From positions 682,001 to 746,000 of the forward strand of contig NZ_JAFJZZ010000001.1 of assembly GCF_017255415.1 (NCBI RefSeq): a stretch of DNA of 64,000 nt, written 5' to 3'. Each line of letters opens with the position of its first letter. Position 1 is the first letter of the stretch. The notes under the pieces were generated by a model. That model had not been told where the DNA came from. It did not search any database and saw nothing but the letters and a program-made list of their open reading frames with translations. The DNA is from Clostridium aminobutyricum (GTDB lineage Bacteria; Bacillota; Clostridia; Peptostreptococcales; Anaerovoracaceae). Shown in pieces: positions 41,447 through 50,114 of the stretch. The position numbers were made by a program, and so were the translations under genes.

Positions 41447-43090
41447 ATGTTGAAAGAAACTACAAAAGTAAATTATGCAAGGTCTTTTAGAGAACAACTC
41501 ACAATCCGAGGATTGCTGATCGGTAGTATTGGTACGGTTATACTGACGATGAGCTCCATGTTTGTGGCACTGAAACTCAGTTCGCTGCCGTGGCCGATCA
41601 TGTTTGTGGCGCTGGTATCCATGTTTGCACTCAAGGCCTGCGGTAAGACAAACATCAATGAAATTAATGTAACCCATACTGCCATGTCTGCCGGTTCCAT
41701 GGTAGCAGGCGGATTGGCTTTTACACTTCCGGGAATTTGGATGCTCAATCCGCATGCGGAAGTGAAAACACTTTCTTTGATTGTGGTAACCGTTTCAGGC
41801 GTTATTTTGGGATTGATTTTTACGGCAATGATCCGAAAATACTTTGTGGTAACCAAAGAGCTACCTTATCCGATGGGACAAGCTGCTGCGGAAGCATTGA
41901 TTGTAGGGGATGCGGGCGGTAAAAAAGCAATCCTGTTATTTGCGTCGATGGCTCTCAGTGCTATTTTTACGCTGCTAAGAGATCAATTTATGAAAATTCC
42001 GGCCACCTTTATGAATGCCAAGATGATTTCATTTGGTTCGTATGGCGGGATATGGCTTTCGCCGATGCTGATTTCCGTGGGGTATATCATAGGCCCTGTT
42101 TTTATCGGCGTATGGTTTTTAGGGGCAATTATCGGCGACTTTGGCATCTTAATAGGAGGACAGTCCTTTGGCTTATGGGATGCTGCGGCGGCAGCTTCGG
42201 TTAAGGCTTCTTTAGGAATCGGGTTAATGGTTGGAACCGGCGTCGGTATTATTGTGAAAGGCATTCTGCCAAAGGCAAAAGAAATCTTTGCACCGATGTT
42301 TTCGAAGGACAACATAGGAGACAGCATTATCCGTCTTCGTTGGGCACCCATCGTCATGGTTGTGATTGCATTTTTATTGACGGTTATCACCGGAATGGGT
42401 ATTGTAGCTTCTATTGTGACCATTGTAGGAGTATGGCTTGCAACTTCTATGTCTTCTCAATGTGTAGGCCAATCCGGTATTAATCCGATGGAAATCTTCG
42501 GTATCATCGTACTGATCGCTGCAAAAGCGGTATCCAGCGTAGGTCAAACCGAAGCTTTTTTCGTGGCGGCAGTAGTAGCTGTGGCATGCGGTCTTGTGGG
42601 GGATGTCATGAATGACTTCAAGGCAGGATACCTATTAAAGACAGACCCGAAAGCACAATGGATTGCCGAGGCAGTAGGTTCGGTCATCGGTGCCTTGGTG
42701 TCGGTGGGTGTATTATTAGTCATCGTCAATGCATACGGTGCAAATGTATTTGGAACGGAAGTATTCCCGGCGGCTCAGGCAAGTGCAGTAGCAGCAATGG
42801 TGGGAGGCATTTCAAATATGCCGGCGTTCCTCATTGGGTTAATCGTTGCAGTCATTCTTTATTGTGTAAACTTTCCGGTAATGACGCTGGGATTAGGGGT
42901 ATACCTTCCGTTTTATTTGTCGGCAACTGCATTCATCGGCGGAATGCTTCGATGGGTAATCGACAAGTTTGCACCTGAATTTGAGAAAAAAGGCACAGGC
43001 TCGATTATCGCAGCAGGATTGCTTGGCGGAGAAGCGATTGTCGGCGTTATTTTGGCTTTGATTGTTGCTGCCAAAATTATGTTGGGCTAA
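41447..43090 (+). CDS. OPT-family oligopeptide transporter
   Basis: A 547-residue integral membrane protein with roughly 14 or more hydrophobic segments, of the oligopeptide transporter (OPT) family's bacterial branch. N-terminal features are SFREQLTIRGLLIGSIGTVI, then KTNINEINVTHTAMSAGSM and ELPYPMGQAAAEALI, which is characteristic of the family. QCVGQSGINPMEIFGI, VGDVMNDFKAGYLLKTDPK and GLGVYLPFYLSATAFIGG follow. AAGGAG precedes ATG 41447. The next gene, a P1-family peptidase, starts 20 bp after its stop, so imported peptides are probably degraded by its partner. The substrate could be peptides or metal-peptide chelates. Confidence 0.9.
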   Translation: MLKETTKVNYARSFREQLTIRGLLIGSIGTVILTMSSMFVALKLSSLPWPIMFVALVSMFALKACGKTNINEINVTHTAMSAGSMVAGGLAFTLPGIWMLNPHAEVKTLSLIVVTVSGVILGLIFTAMIRKYFVVTKELPYPMGQAAAEALIVGDAGGKKAILLFASMALSAIFTLLRDQFMKIPATFMNAKMISFGSYGGIWLSPMLISVGYIIGPVFIGVWFLGAIIGDFGILIGGQSFGLWDAAAAASVKASLGIGLMVGTGVGIIVKGILPKAKEIFAPMFSKDNIGDSIIRLRWAPIVMVVIAFLLTVITGMGIVASIVTIVGVWLATSMSSQCVGQSGINPMEIFGIIVLIAAKAVSSVGQTEAFFVAAVVAVACGLVGDVMNDFKAGYLLKTDPKAQWIAEAVGSVIGALVSVGVLLVIVNAYGANVFGTEVFPAAQASAVAAMVGGISNMPAFLIGLIVAVILYCVNFPVMTLGLGVYLPFYLSATAFIGGMLRWVIDKFAPEFEKKGTGSIIAAGLLGGEAIVGVILALIVAAKIMLG

Positions 43091-43109
43091 TAGCCTTTGG
43101 GAGGATAAA

Positions 43110-44072
43110 ATGAAAGAAATAAGCGTGAAGGACATAAGAGGCATTCGAGTAGGCCATGCTCAAAACCGAACAGGCGGAACAGGCTGTACAGCTATTATCT
43201 GCGAAAACGGCGCATGGGCCGGTGTAGATGTTCGAGGCGGCGGGCCGGCTACCAGAGAAACCGACTTGTTGAAATCCGAGAATCTGGTTCAGCAGATTCA
43301 CTGCGTGATGCTAAGCGGAGGGAGCGCGTATGGTCTGGATGCTTGTTCCGGAGCGATGCAATATTTAGAAGAACGAAATTGTGGTTTTGATGTAGGCGTA
43401 GGGGTGGTCCCTATCGTTTGCGGAGCTTCCTTATTTGACTTGGTGGTAGGGGATGCAGGCTGCAGACCTGACAAAGCCATGGGATATGAAGCCTGTAGAA
43501 ACGCTGAAGAAGGTATAACGGCAGAGGGAAATGTCGGAGCCGGAACGGGTGCTACGGTGGGGAAATATTTAGGAAGAGAGCGGCTCATGAAAAGCGGACT
43601 GGGTATCTATGCCGTTCAAATCGGAGAAGTACAATGTGCGGCAGTTGTTGCCGTGAATGCGCTTGGTGATGTAATAGATATCGAGACGGGAAAAAGACTC
43701 GCAGGCATCCTCAATGAAGACAAGACTGCTATCAGTAATACAGAAGAACTTATGTATGAGGAAATCGCAGATACGCGAAACGTTTTCAGCGGAAATACGA
43801 CAATCGGATGTATTATAACCAATGCGAAAGTGACAAAGCCGCAGGCGAATAAGCTGGCAAGCATCGCACACAATGGGTATGCAAGAGCGATCCGTCCGGT
43901 TCATACTTCGGCAGACGGAGACACCATCTTTGTGATGGCAACCGGAGAAGCGGAAGTTTCACAGGAAGCGTTAGGTGCCTTGGCCGCAGAGGTCATGGCA
44001 AAAGCCATTAATCGTGCGGTTTTAAACGCCGAATCCGCTTATGGCATCAAAGCAGCCAAAGACTTTCTTTAA
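43110..44072 (+). CDS. P1-family (DmpA-type) self-processing aminopeptidase
   Basis: A 320-residue Ntn-like hydrolase of peptidase family S58. Conserved blocks are GIRVGHAQNRTGGTGCT, GVDVRGGGPATRETDLL, SGGSAYGLDA, NVGAGTGATVGK and the autoprocessing region SGNTTIGCIITNAKVTKPQ (about 227-245), where cleavage would expose a Thr or Ser nucleophile; the second Thr of NTT is the likely one. APHNGYAR-like IAHNGYARAIRPVHTSADGD follows. Members act as D- or L-aminopeptidases, beta-aminopeptidases or esterases. GGGAGG (43099-43104) selects ATG 43110. It probably shares a transcript with the OPT transporter. Confidence 0.9.
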   Translation: MKEISVKDIRGIRVGHAQNRTGGTGCTAIICENGAWAGVDVRGGGPATRETDLLKSENLVQQIHCVMLSGGSAYGLDACSGAMQYLEERNCGFDVGVGVVPIVCGASLFDLVVGDAGCRPDKAMGYEACRNAEEGITAEGNVGAGTGATVGKYLGRERLMKSGLGIYAVQIGEVQCAAVVAVNALGDVIDIETGKRLAGILNEDKTAISNTEELMYEEIADTRNVFSGNTTIGCIITNAKVTKPQANKLASIAHNGYARAIRPVHTSADGDTIFVMATGEAEVSQEALGALAAEVMAKAINRAVLNAESAYGIKAAKDFL

Positions 44073-44117
44073 ATGAAATTTTTTAGCAACAGTAGTTTAA
44101 ATGTATTTATATGTAAC

Positions 44118-44155
44118 AGGCAACACAGTGTTCAAAATATCCGTCTGTGTTGCTT
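44118..44155. terminator. Hairpin between the peptidase and PHP-phosphatase genes
   Basis: An 11-bp stem (44118-44128 with 44145-44155, one G-U) around a 16-base loop, between two convergent genes. Flanks are A/T-rich without a clean T run, so it probably acts as a shared terminator. Confidence 0.6.
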
Positions 44156-44206
44156 GTACAAATAAATTATTAAAATATTTTCGCTGTAAATTTCTTCTAT
44201 AAGTTT

Positions 44207-45007
44207 TTACAGTTTTACGAAGTCCGGCTTTCGATTTTCAAAGGTTGTTAAGTATTTAAATCCAATATTTTTAAGCATCTCCATGACTTCATCAAAATGA
44301 TCGGCGATATTTGCGGTGTTATGGGCATCGGAGCCATAGGTGAGGATTTCTCCGCCTAAATCTTTGTATAAGGTGAGAATTTCTCTCGATGGCGTTGTTC
44401 TTCCGTCTTTCAAGTATCGGAAGCAGGAAGCGTTGAACTCAATCCCTTTGCCGTTTTCAATTAATAACTTCAAAATAGCCTCTATTTGATCCATATAAGG
44501 CGCATAATTTGGTATTTCTTGATTCGGTGCATAACGATCGATCACATTGATGTGCCCCAATACATCAAAATCCTTATATTCCTTTAGGCAGTCGTACACA
44601 TATTGATAACATCTTTCAAAGCCCTCATGAGTCGTTCGGATCCCGTCAAAATAGCCCGTATATAAGTCCAAATTATCAACACAATGAAAGGAACCTATAA
44701 TAAAATCATAGGTGAAATCATTGGCTGCTTTTCTGCACTGCGCTAAGGTCTGTCCATGCTGAATGCCAATCTCGATACCTTTTATGATTTTTATTTGATT
44801 TACATATTTTTTTTCGACATCTAACAATGTTTCATAATATTTATCAAAATCTATCAAAAAAGGAAAATGAGGATCGGGATAGTCCGGGTCAAAATGATCG
44901 GTTATCGCCAATTCCTTGACACCCTTGCGAATAGCAGCTTCTATCATGTCTTGGATAGGGGTTGTGCAATCATCAGAAAAAAAAGAGTGGGTATGATAGT
45001 CGTACAT
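44207..45007 (-). CDS. PHP-domain histidinol-phosphatase family protein
   Basis: A 266-residue metal-dependent phosphoesterase of the PHP superfamily (HisK/HisJ type). Metal ligands are in DYHTHSFFSDDC (about 3-14), AITDHFD (about 34-40), GIEIGIQHG, IGSFHCVD (about 105-112), DVLGHINVIDRY and the late GSDAHNTANIADHF. It may perform the last phosphatase step of histidine synthesis, but no other his biosynthesis genes are nearby and related proteins act on other phosphates. AAGGAG upstream of ATG 45007 is good. It is divergent from the sigma-factor gene, with about 80 bp between them. Confidence 0.85.
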   Translation of the reverse strand: MYDYHTHSFFSDDCTTPIQDMIEAAIRKGVKELAITDHFDPDYPDPHFPFLIDFDKYYETLLDVEKKYVNQIKIIKGIEIGIQHGQTLAQCRKAANDFTYDFIIGSFHCVDNLDLYTGYFDGIRTTHEGFERCYQYVYDCLKEYKDFDVLGHINVIDRYAPNQEIPNYAPYMDQIEAILKLLIENGKGIEFNASCFRYLKDGRTTPSREILTLYKDLGGEILTYGSDAHNTANIADHFDEVMEMLKNIGFKYLTTFENRKPDFVKL

Positions 45008-45021
45008 TTATGTTATTCTCC

Positions 45022-45050
45022 TTGTTTATTTGATCTAAATTTTGTATAAT
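45022..45050 (+). promoter_or_regulatory. Promoter of the ECF sigma operon
   Basis: TTGTTT (45022-45027), a 17-bp spacer and TATAAT (45045-45050): a SigA-type promoter rather than an obvious ECF-type one. Confidence 0.6.
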
Positions 45051-45088
45051 AGCTTATCATAAATTGTCGCATTTGAAAAGAGCACTGT

Positions 45089-45664
45089 ATGATGAATTTA
45101 GATGAAGAAAAGCGTTTAATAGAACAGGCAAAAAATGGAGACGAGGGTAGTTTTGAGACCCTCATTTTGTCGTGTAAAGGAAAAGCATACAATATAGCGT
45201 TTCGGTATATGAACAATGAAAGTGATGCGTTGGACGTCATACAGGAAAGTTTCATCAAAATGTTTCGGCATTTGCCTAAATTTAACGGGGATAGTAAATT
45301 TGATACATGGGCCTATCGAATTGTGGTAAATACCTGTCATGATTTTTTGAGAAAAAGTAAAGATAAATATAGGACTGTTCCCCTATTCAGTTCCGAAGAA
45401 GAGGAAGAACCTCCGCTCGAAATAGAAGATCAATCACCCAAGCCGGAAGATGTGCTGCTTCATAAAGAAGAAAGTGCATATATTATAGGCTGCTTAGAAA
45501 AAATAAATTCGGAACATAAAGAAATTATTATTTTAAGAGATGTAAAAGGCTTTTCCTATGAAGAAATAGCTGAGATTCTGGAATGCAACATAGGAACTGT
45601 CAAATCGCGCATATCGAGAGCAAGAAACAAATTAAAAGAAGTATATTTAGCAAATAGAAGCTAA
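45089..45664 (+). CDS. ECF-type RNA polymerase sigma factor
   Basis: A 191-residue group-4 sigma factor. Region 2 has NESDALDVIQESFIKMFRHL and FDTWAYRIVVNTCHDFLRK (about 45-90); an acidic linker (SSEEEEEPPLEIEDQSPKPE) is followed by region 4 with LEKINSEHKEIIILRDVKG and the helix-turn-helix FSYEEIAEILECNIGTVKSR (about 155-175). It is followed 73 bp later by a zinc-finger anti-sigma gene, the usual cognate pair. Two Mets overlap at the start (45089 and 45092). The regulon and signal are unknown. Its own promoter looks like a housekeeping one. Confidence 0.92.
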   Translation: MMNLDEEKRLIEQAKNGDEGSFETLILSCKGKAYNIAFRYMNNESDALDVIQESFIKMFRHLPKFNGDSKFDTWAYRIVVNTCHDFLRKSKDKYRTVPLFSSEEEEEPPLEIEDQSPKPEDVLLHKEESAYIIGCLEKINSEHKEIIILRDVKGFSYEEIAEILECNIGTVKSRISRARNKLKEVYLANRS

Positions 45665-45737
45665 ATGAAGGAACTTTTGAGATATATTTTTCGTCAAATA
45701 AGTAGATTGATTAAAAAAGAAAGGAAGGAAGTGTCAT

Positions 45738-46793
45738 ATGAATTGTACTGAAGTAAAAAAGCGATTGCCTTTATACATGGATCATATGCTTGAATCTCAT
45801 CAGATGGATCAAATAGACGATCATTTGAATGTTTGTGATGACTGCAAACGGGAACATGAAGAAATGATTCAGATGCTTTCTTTGTTATCAACGATAGAAG
45901 ACGTTCCGCTTCCTGAGGGATTTGATTTAAAACTTCGTATGGAACTTAAGAAAGAAGCCGAAGAGATTAGGAAGGGTAGACCTGCGTCGCATAAAAAAAC
46001 AAAATGGAGCGGATGGAGACGATTCACTTCTATTGCTGCAGTTTTTGTGGTTGGTTTATTCTCCGTATTCCTGTATAATAATGTTGATGGGTTCAATTTA
46101 GAGAACCTGGGGGATTCCTATCATGCAGTGAACCTGTCGGATCAAGCTTCAAAATCCACTTCGGAAGATGTGAAAGCTTTAAAGAAGGCAGAAGTAATGT
46201 CTGAAGATGCGGATACGGATGTAAAATATGATATAAATGCAGCTTTAAAAAATAGTATGGTTCGATCTTCAGCAGAAGACTCAGGTATAAATTCGAAGCA
46301 GGAATCCTCAGAAAATGCAGCTTCTGATCAACCCTTTGTGGATGATTCGCAAATGACATTGAAATCTGCGGCGTTAACTGAAAATGCAGCTTCTCAGAGT
46401 ACCGGCAGTGCGGCAGAGGTTGTGCCGGATGATTCGCAAACAAGGAAAAACTATGCTTTAGCGGAAAACTTTAATCCAAGTCGATTTTTGGAAACGTTAA
46501 GTCAAGAGGATGCTCAAATTTATAAGAGACTTCTCAATGCAAATATTTTCCTATCCTCCGGAAGAGATTCCAATGCTGTCATTTATTATATCAAACAAAT
46601 GAATAAAGTTCTGGGCGATTGTGATTATAAACTAGTATCATGCTACCAAGAGCCGGAAGGACTGTGGAATATAGAGATTTCCATTACTACCACAGACGAG
46701 AATGGAAATGAAGTCAAAGAAGACGTAACTTATTGCGGCAAGGACGGAGAACTATGGAAAAAAGAATTGTCATTATCGACGGAAACAGTTTAA
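45738..46793 (+). CDS. Zinc-finger transmembrane anti-sigma factor
   Basis: A 351-residue single-pass membrane protein. The N-terminal ZAS/zf-HC2 domain has the H-x3-C-x2-C motif HLNVCDDC (about 34-41), which would bind the preceding sigma factor. A membrane helix (SIAAVFVVGLFSVFLYNNV) lies at about residues 97-115. The outside part has a Ser/Ala/Asp-rich stalk with a duplicated segment (ENAAS...DDSQ, about 190-235) and then a C-terminal domain of about 110 residues (LSQEDAQIYKRLLNANIF onward) that I do not recognise and that may sense the signal. AAGGAAGG precedes ATG 45738. Its last 40 bases overlap polA. Confidence 0.85.
   Translation: MNCTEVKKRLPLYMDHMLESHQMDQIDDHLNVCDDCKREHEEMIQMLSLLSTIEDVPLPEGFDLKLRMELKKEAEEIRKGRPASHKKTKWSGWRRFTSIAAVFVVGLFSVFLYNNVDGFNLENLGDSYHAVNLSDQASKSTSEDVKALKKAEVMSEDADTDVKYDINAALKNSMVRSSAEDSGINSKQESSENAASDQPFVDDSQMTLKSAALTENAASQSTGSAAEVVPDDSQTRKNYALAENFNPSRFLETLSQEDAQIYKRLLNANIFLSSGRDSNAVIYYIKQMNKVLGDCDYKLVSCYQEPEGLWNIEISITTTDENGNEVKEDVTYCGKDGELWKKELSLSTETV
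46311..46440 (+). repeat. Imperfect tandem duplication in the anti-sigma stalk
   Basis: GAAAATGCAGCTTCT occurs at 46311-46325 and 46380-46394, and GGATGATTCGCAAA at 46340-46353 and 46427-46440. The spacings (69 and 87 bases) are multiples of three, so the reading frame is kept, with the second unit lengthened by six codons. Confidence 0.7.
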
Positions 46794-49498
46794 TTAATCG
46801 AGCTTATTATGCCATGCAGCGACCAATGATTACAAAAGAAGGACTGTACACTCAAGGGGTGTACGGTTTTCTTAATATGCTGGCTAAAATTAAAAATGAT
46901 TATGAACCAGGCTATATTGTAGTCGCTTTTGATAAAAAAGCACCTACTTTTAGACATTTGGAATTTGACGCCTATAAGGCAGGGCGAAAACAGATGCCAA
47001 CCGAATTGGCGATGCAAATGCCGATTTTAAAAGATGCTTTAGATGCATTAAACATCAAGATGGTTGAATTGGAAGGTTTTGAAGCGGATGATCTGATCGG
47101 CACCATCGCAAAGGAAGCAGAAAGATCTGATTTGGAGCCTCTCATCATTACCGGCGATAAGGATGCACTGCAACTGGCTACGGATAAGACGAAAGTTCTG
47201 ATCACCAAGAAGGGGATTTCAGAATTCGAATTGTTTGATGAGAATTCATTTCATGAAAAATACGGTTTTACTCCGTTACAGTTCATTGATTATAAAGGCT
47301 TGATGGGGGATCAATCCGATAATATTCCGGGACTCCCCGGAGTTGGTGAAAAAACAGCACAGAAATTGATTTTGGAATTTGGTTCGATTGAAAATTTAAT
47401 TGCCAATACGGAACAAATCAGCAATGAAAAATTGAGAGTGAAGGTGGAAGAAAACGCACAGCTCGCTACGATGAGCAAAATGCTTGCCACCATCCATACC
47501 AATGTGCCGATTGATATGGATTTTAGCCAGTATTTATCGGAAGAACCAGACTATGAAAAATTAATTGAAATCTATACAAAACTTGAATTCAACAGTTTTT
47601 TAAAGAAACTGAAAAATACAAACTTAAATGAAGCGAAAAAAATAAATCAAGGAGAGGCGACTGGCGAGGACGAAGCTGCTGGATCCCCAAGAAATCAACG
47701 GAAAAGTTTGATTGTCTGTTCGGAAGCTGAGCTTGCTGACGTTCTCTCAAAACTGAAAGAACAAGAAGAAATACTCCTAAAGGTCTATTCGGACAAGAAT
47801 CATCGAAATATACCATTGGTTTACGGTATTGGAATTACGTCTACAGAATTCGTCATTTATGTAACCTGCAATCAGGATGAAGCGATTATTCCGACTTTAC
47901 TCCGGACTATCGTGGAGAAACAATTAAAGATCATCGGGTATTATTTGATTTATGATTATTATGCGCTGCTGTCCAATTGTCTGCATGACGGTTTTCATGT
48001 AACGGCATCAAAGGAAGGGTATGTATTTAATACGGTTTTTGATTGTGCCATTGCTGGATATGTTTTGGAACCATCCAAAAGTAACTACGATTTAAAAACC
48101 ATTGTATATGAAACCCTTCATATCGAGATGGAAAATGAAGATGAATTCATATCGGCAAACGGACAGATGAGCTTACTGGCTGATACAAGTGAAAGCTATT
48201 TGGCGTATACGGAAAAATGGGCACAAGCTATTGAAGATATTCGGTTTATTCAACAGAATAGGCTGAAACATGAGGACTTGGAAGAAGTTTATTATACCAT
48301 TGAACTGCCTTTAATCGAACCGATGGCGTCTATGGAGGTCTATGGGTTTAAACTGGATAAGCATGAGCTGATTACAGCAGGAGAATCGATAGCCCTTCAA
48401 ATCCACGAACTGACGGCTAAAATTCATGAATTGGCAGGGGAAGAGACATTCAACATCAATTCTCCTTCTCAATTAGGCGTTATTTTATTTGAAAAGATGG
48501 GACTGCCGGCTGGCAAAAAAACCAAGACGGGGTATTCAACCAATGCCGAAATTTTAGAGAGAATCAAGGATGAACATGAAATCATTCCTTTCATTTTGGA
48601 ATATAGGATGTTATCCAAATTAAAAAGTACCTATATTGACGGGTTATTGCCGTTGGTACACGAAGATGGGCGTATTCATGCACATTTCCAGCAGACGGTA
48701 GCGGCTACCGGAAGGCTCAGCTGTACGGAGCCGAATCTGCAGAACATCCCGATTCGTCAAGAACTGGGACGTAAATTGCGAAAAGCGTTTGTTCCCAAAG
48801 AACATTTCACTTTAATCGGGGCAGACTATTCTCAGATTGAGCTTCGAATTTTAGCGCACATGTCGGACGAAGAGCATTTAATCCATGCGTTTAACAACCA
48901 TGAAGATATTCACAGGGCGACAGCATCCAGAGTATTCGGAATTCCTGAAGATGATGTAACCCTATTACAGCGAAGCAACGCTAAAGCGGTTAATTTCGGC
49001 GTTATTTACGGCATGAGCGGATTCGGACTGTCAGAGGAATTGAATATTACGCGAAAAGAAGCTGAAAAGTATATCAATGAATATTTCAAGACCAATCCGA
49101 AAGTCAAAGAATTCATGGATAGCCAAATTGAATTTTGCAAACAAAATGGGTATGTGACGACTTTAATGGGAAGAAAAAGGACAATTCATGAAATCAATGC
49201 CAGCAATTATATGGTGCGTCAATTGGGAGAAAGATTAGCCATGAACAGCCCGATACAGGGCAGTGCAGCAGATATCATAAAATTGGCGATGATAAAAGTT
49301 TACCGTGAATTAAACAAAAGAGGAACGCAATCCCGATTGATTTTACAGGTTCATGACGAATTGATTATAGAAACGGCTCAGGATGAAGCAGAAGAAATAA
49401 AGGAATTATTAGCCGCTTGTATGGAAAGTGCTATGTCTTTAAAGATCAAACTCGCGGTAGAAGTAAATCAAGGAAAGAATTGGTATGAATTAAAGTAA
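46754..49498 (+). CDS. polA: DNA polymerase I
   Basis: Repair and Okazaki-fragment processing polymerase, 914 residues. The N-terminal 5'-3' exonuclease has IIDGNSLINRAYYAM, FEADDLIGTIA, ITGDKDALQL and GLMGDQSDNIPGLPGVGEKT (about 1-290). The middle domain (about 310-500) keeps the 3'-5' exonuclease fold, but where a D-x-E metal motif is expected it reads LLKVYSDKN, so proofreading is probably lost, as in Bacillus and Thermus. The polymerase domain has motif A ADYSQIELRILAH, motif B RSNAKAVNFGVIYG and motif C QVHDELIIE. ATG 46754 follows AAGGACGGAG and lies inside the anti-sigma gene. coaE starts 9 bp after its stop. Confidence 0.96.
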   Translation: MEKRIVIIDGNSLINRAYYAMQRPMITKEGLYTQGVYGFLNMLAKIKNDYEPGYIVVAFDKKAPTFRHLEFDAYKAGRKQMPTELAMQMPILKDALDALNIKMVELEGFEADDLIGTIAKEAERSDLEPLIITGDKDALQLATDKTKVLITKKGISEFELFDENSFHEKYGFTPLQFIDYKGLMGDQSDNIPGLPGVGEKTAQKLILEFGSIENLIANTEQISNEKLRVKVEENAQLATMSKMLATIHTNVPIDMDFSQYLSEEPDYEKLIEIYTKLEFNSFLKKLKNTNLNEAKKINQGEATGEDEAAGSPRNQRKSLIVCSEAELADVLSKLKEQEEILLKVYSDKNHRNIPLVYGIGITSTEFVIYVTCNQDEAIIPTLLRTIVEKQLKIIGYYLIYDYYALLSNCLHDGFHVTASKEGYVFNTVFDCAIAGYVLEPSKSNYDLKTIVYETLHIEMENEDEFISANGQMSLLADTSESYLAYTEKWAQAIEDIRFIQQNRLKHEDLEEVYYTIELPLIEPMASMEVYGFKLDKHELITAGESIALQIHELTAKIHELAGEETFNINSPSQLGVILFEKMGLPAGKKTKTGYSTNAEILERIKDEHEIIPFILEYRMLSKLKSTYIDGLLPLVHEDGRIHAHFQQTVAATGRLSCTEPNLQNIPIRQELGRKLRKAFVPKEHFTLIGADYSQIELRILAHMSDEEHLIHAFNNHEDIHRATASRVFGIPEDDVTLLQRSNAKAVNFGVIYGMSGFGLSEELNITRKEAEKYINEYFKTNPKVKEFMDSQIEFCKQNGYVTTLMGRKRTIHEINASNYMVRQLGERLAMNSPIQGSAADIIKLAMIKVYRELNKRGTQSRLILQVHDELIIETAQDEAEEIKELLAACMESAMSLKIKLAVEVNQGKNWYELK

Positions 49499-49507
49499 GG
49501 GGCAGTA

Positions 49508-50101
49508 ATGAAAGTAATTGGTTTAACCGGAGGAATTGGGAGCGGCAAATCCACCGTCTCCAAATATTTAATGAGCAAAGGCTACGAAATAGTGGATGCC
49601 GATCAGATCGCCAGAGAGCTGGTGGCACCTCATTCTGAAACACTTGAACGAATTCAAACTGCTTTTGGAAAAGATATTTTATTGAATGATAACAGTTTAA
49701 ATCGAAAAGCTCTTGCAGATATCATTTTTTCCGACCCTGAGAAAAAGAAACAATTGGATGAAATCATGCACCATGAGATCATACGAATTATTCGTAAAAG
49801 GCTTGATGATGCGAGAGCAAAGAGTCAAGGCAAAGCCGTATTTGTTGATGCTCCTTTACTGTTTGAAGTGGGATTGGAGCAATATGTAGAACAAACGTGG
49901 GTCGTAGATGCCAGTGATGAGGTTCGAATAAACCGAGTGGTGGAACGGGACCAGACGACTCGGGCAATGGTACGGGCAAGAATTGACAATCAGATGAGCC
50001 GTGAAGAAAAAAATCAAAAGGCTGATATCGTTTTAGATAATTCCACCACAAAAGAGAAGCTATATGAACAAATTGAAAATTTACTTTTACAGTTAGAATG
50101 A
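49508..50101 (+). CDS. coaE: Dephospho-CoA kinase
   Basis: The last step of coenzyme A synthesis, phosphorylating the 3'-hydroxyl of dephospho-CoA. At 197 residues it has the P-loop GLTGGIGSGKSTVS (about 5-18), the substrate motif DADQIARELVAP (about 33-44), DAPLLFE (about 117-123) and the lid segment VVERDQTTRAMVRARIDNQ. The GTAAGGGGCAGTA region provides its ribosome binding site. polA-coaE adjacency is common in Firmicutes, often with mutM between them; mutM is missing here. Confidence 0.95.
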   Translation: MKVIGLTGGIGSGKSTVSKYLMSKGYEIVDADQIARELVAPHSETLERIQTAFGKDILLNDNSLNRKALADIIFSDPEKKKQLDEIMHHEIIRIIRKRLDDARAKSQGKAVFVDAPLLFEVGLEQYVEQTWVVDASDEVRINRVVERDQTTRAMVRARIDNQMSREEKNQKADIVLDNSTTKEKLYEQIENLLLQLE

Positions 50102-50114
50102 AGGTTTAGCAAAA

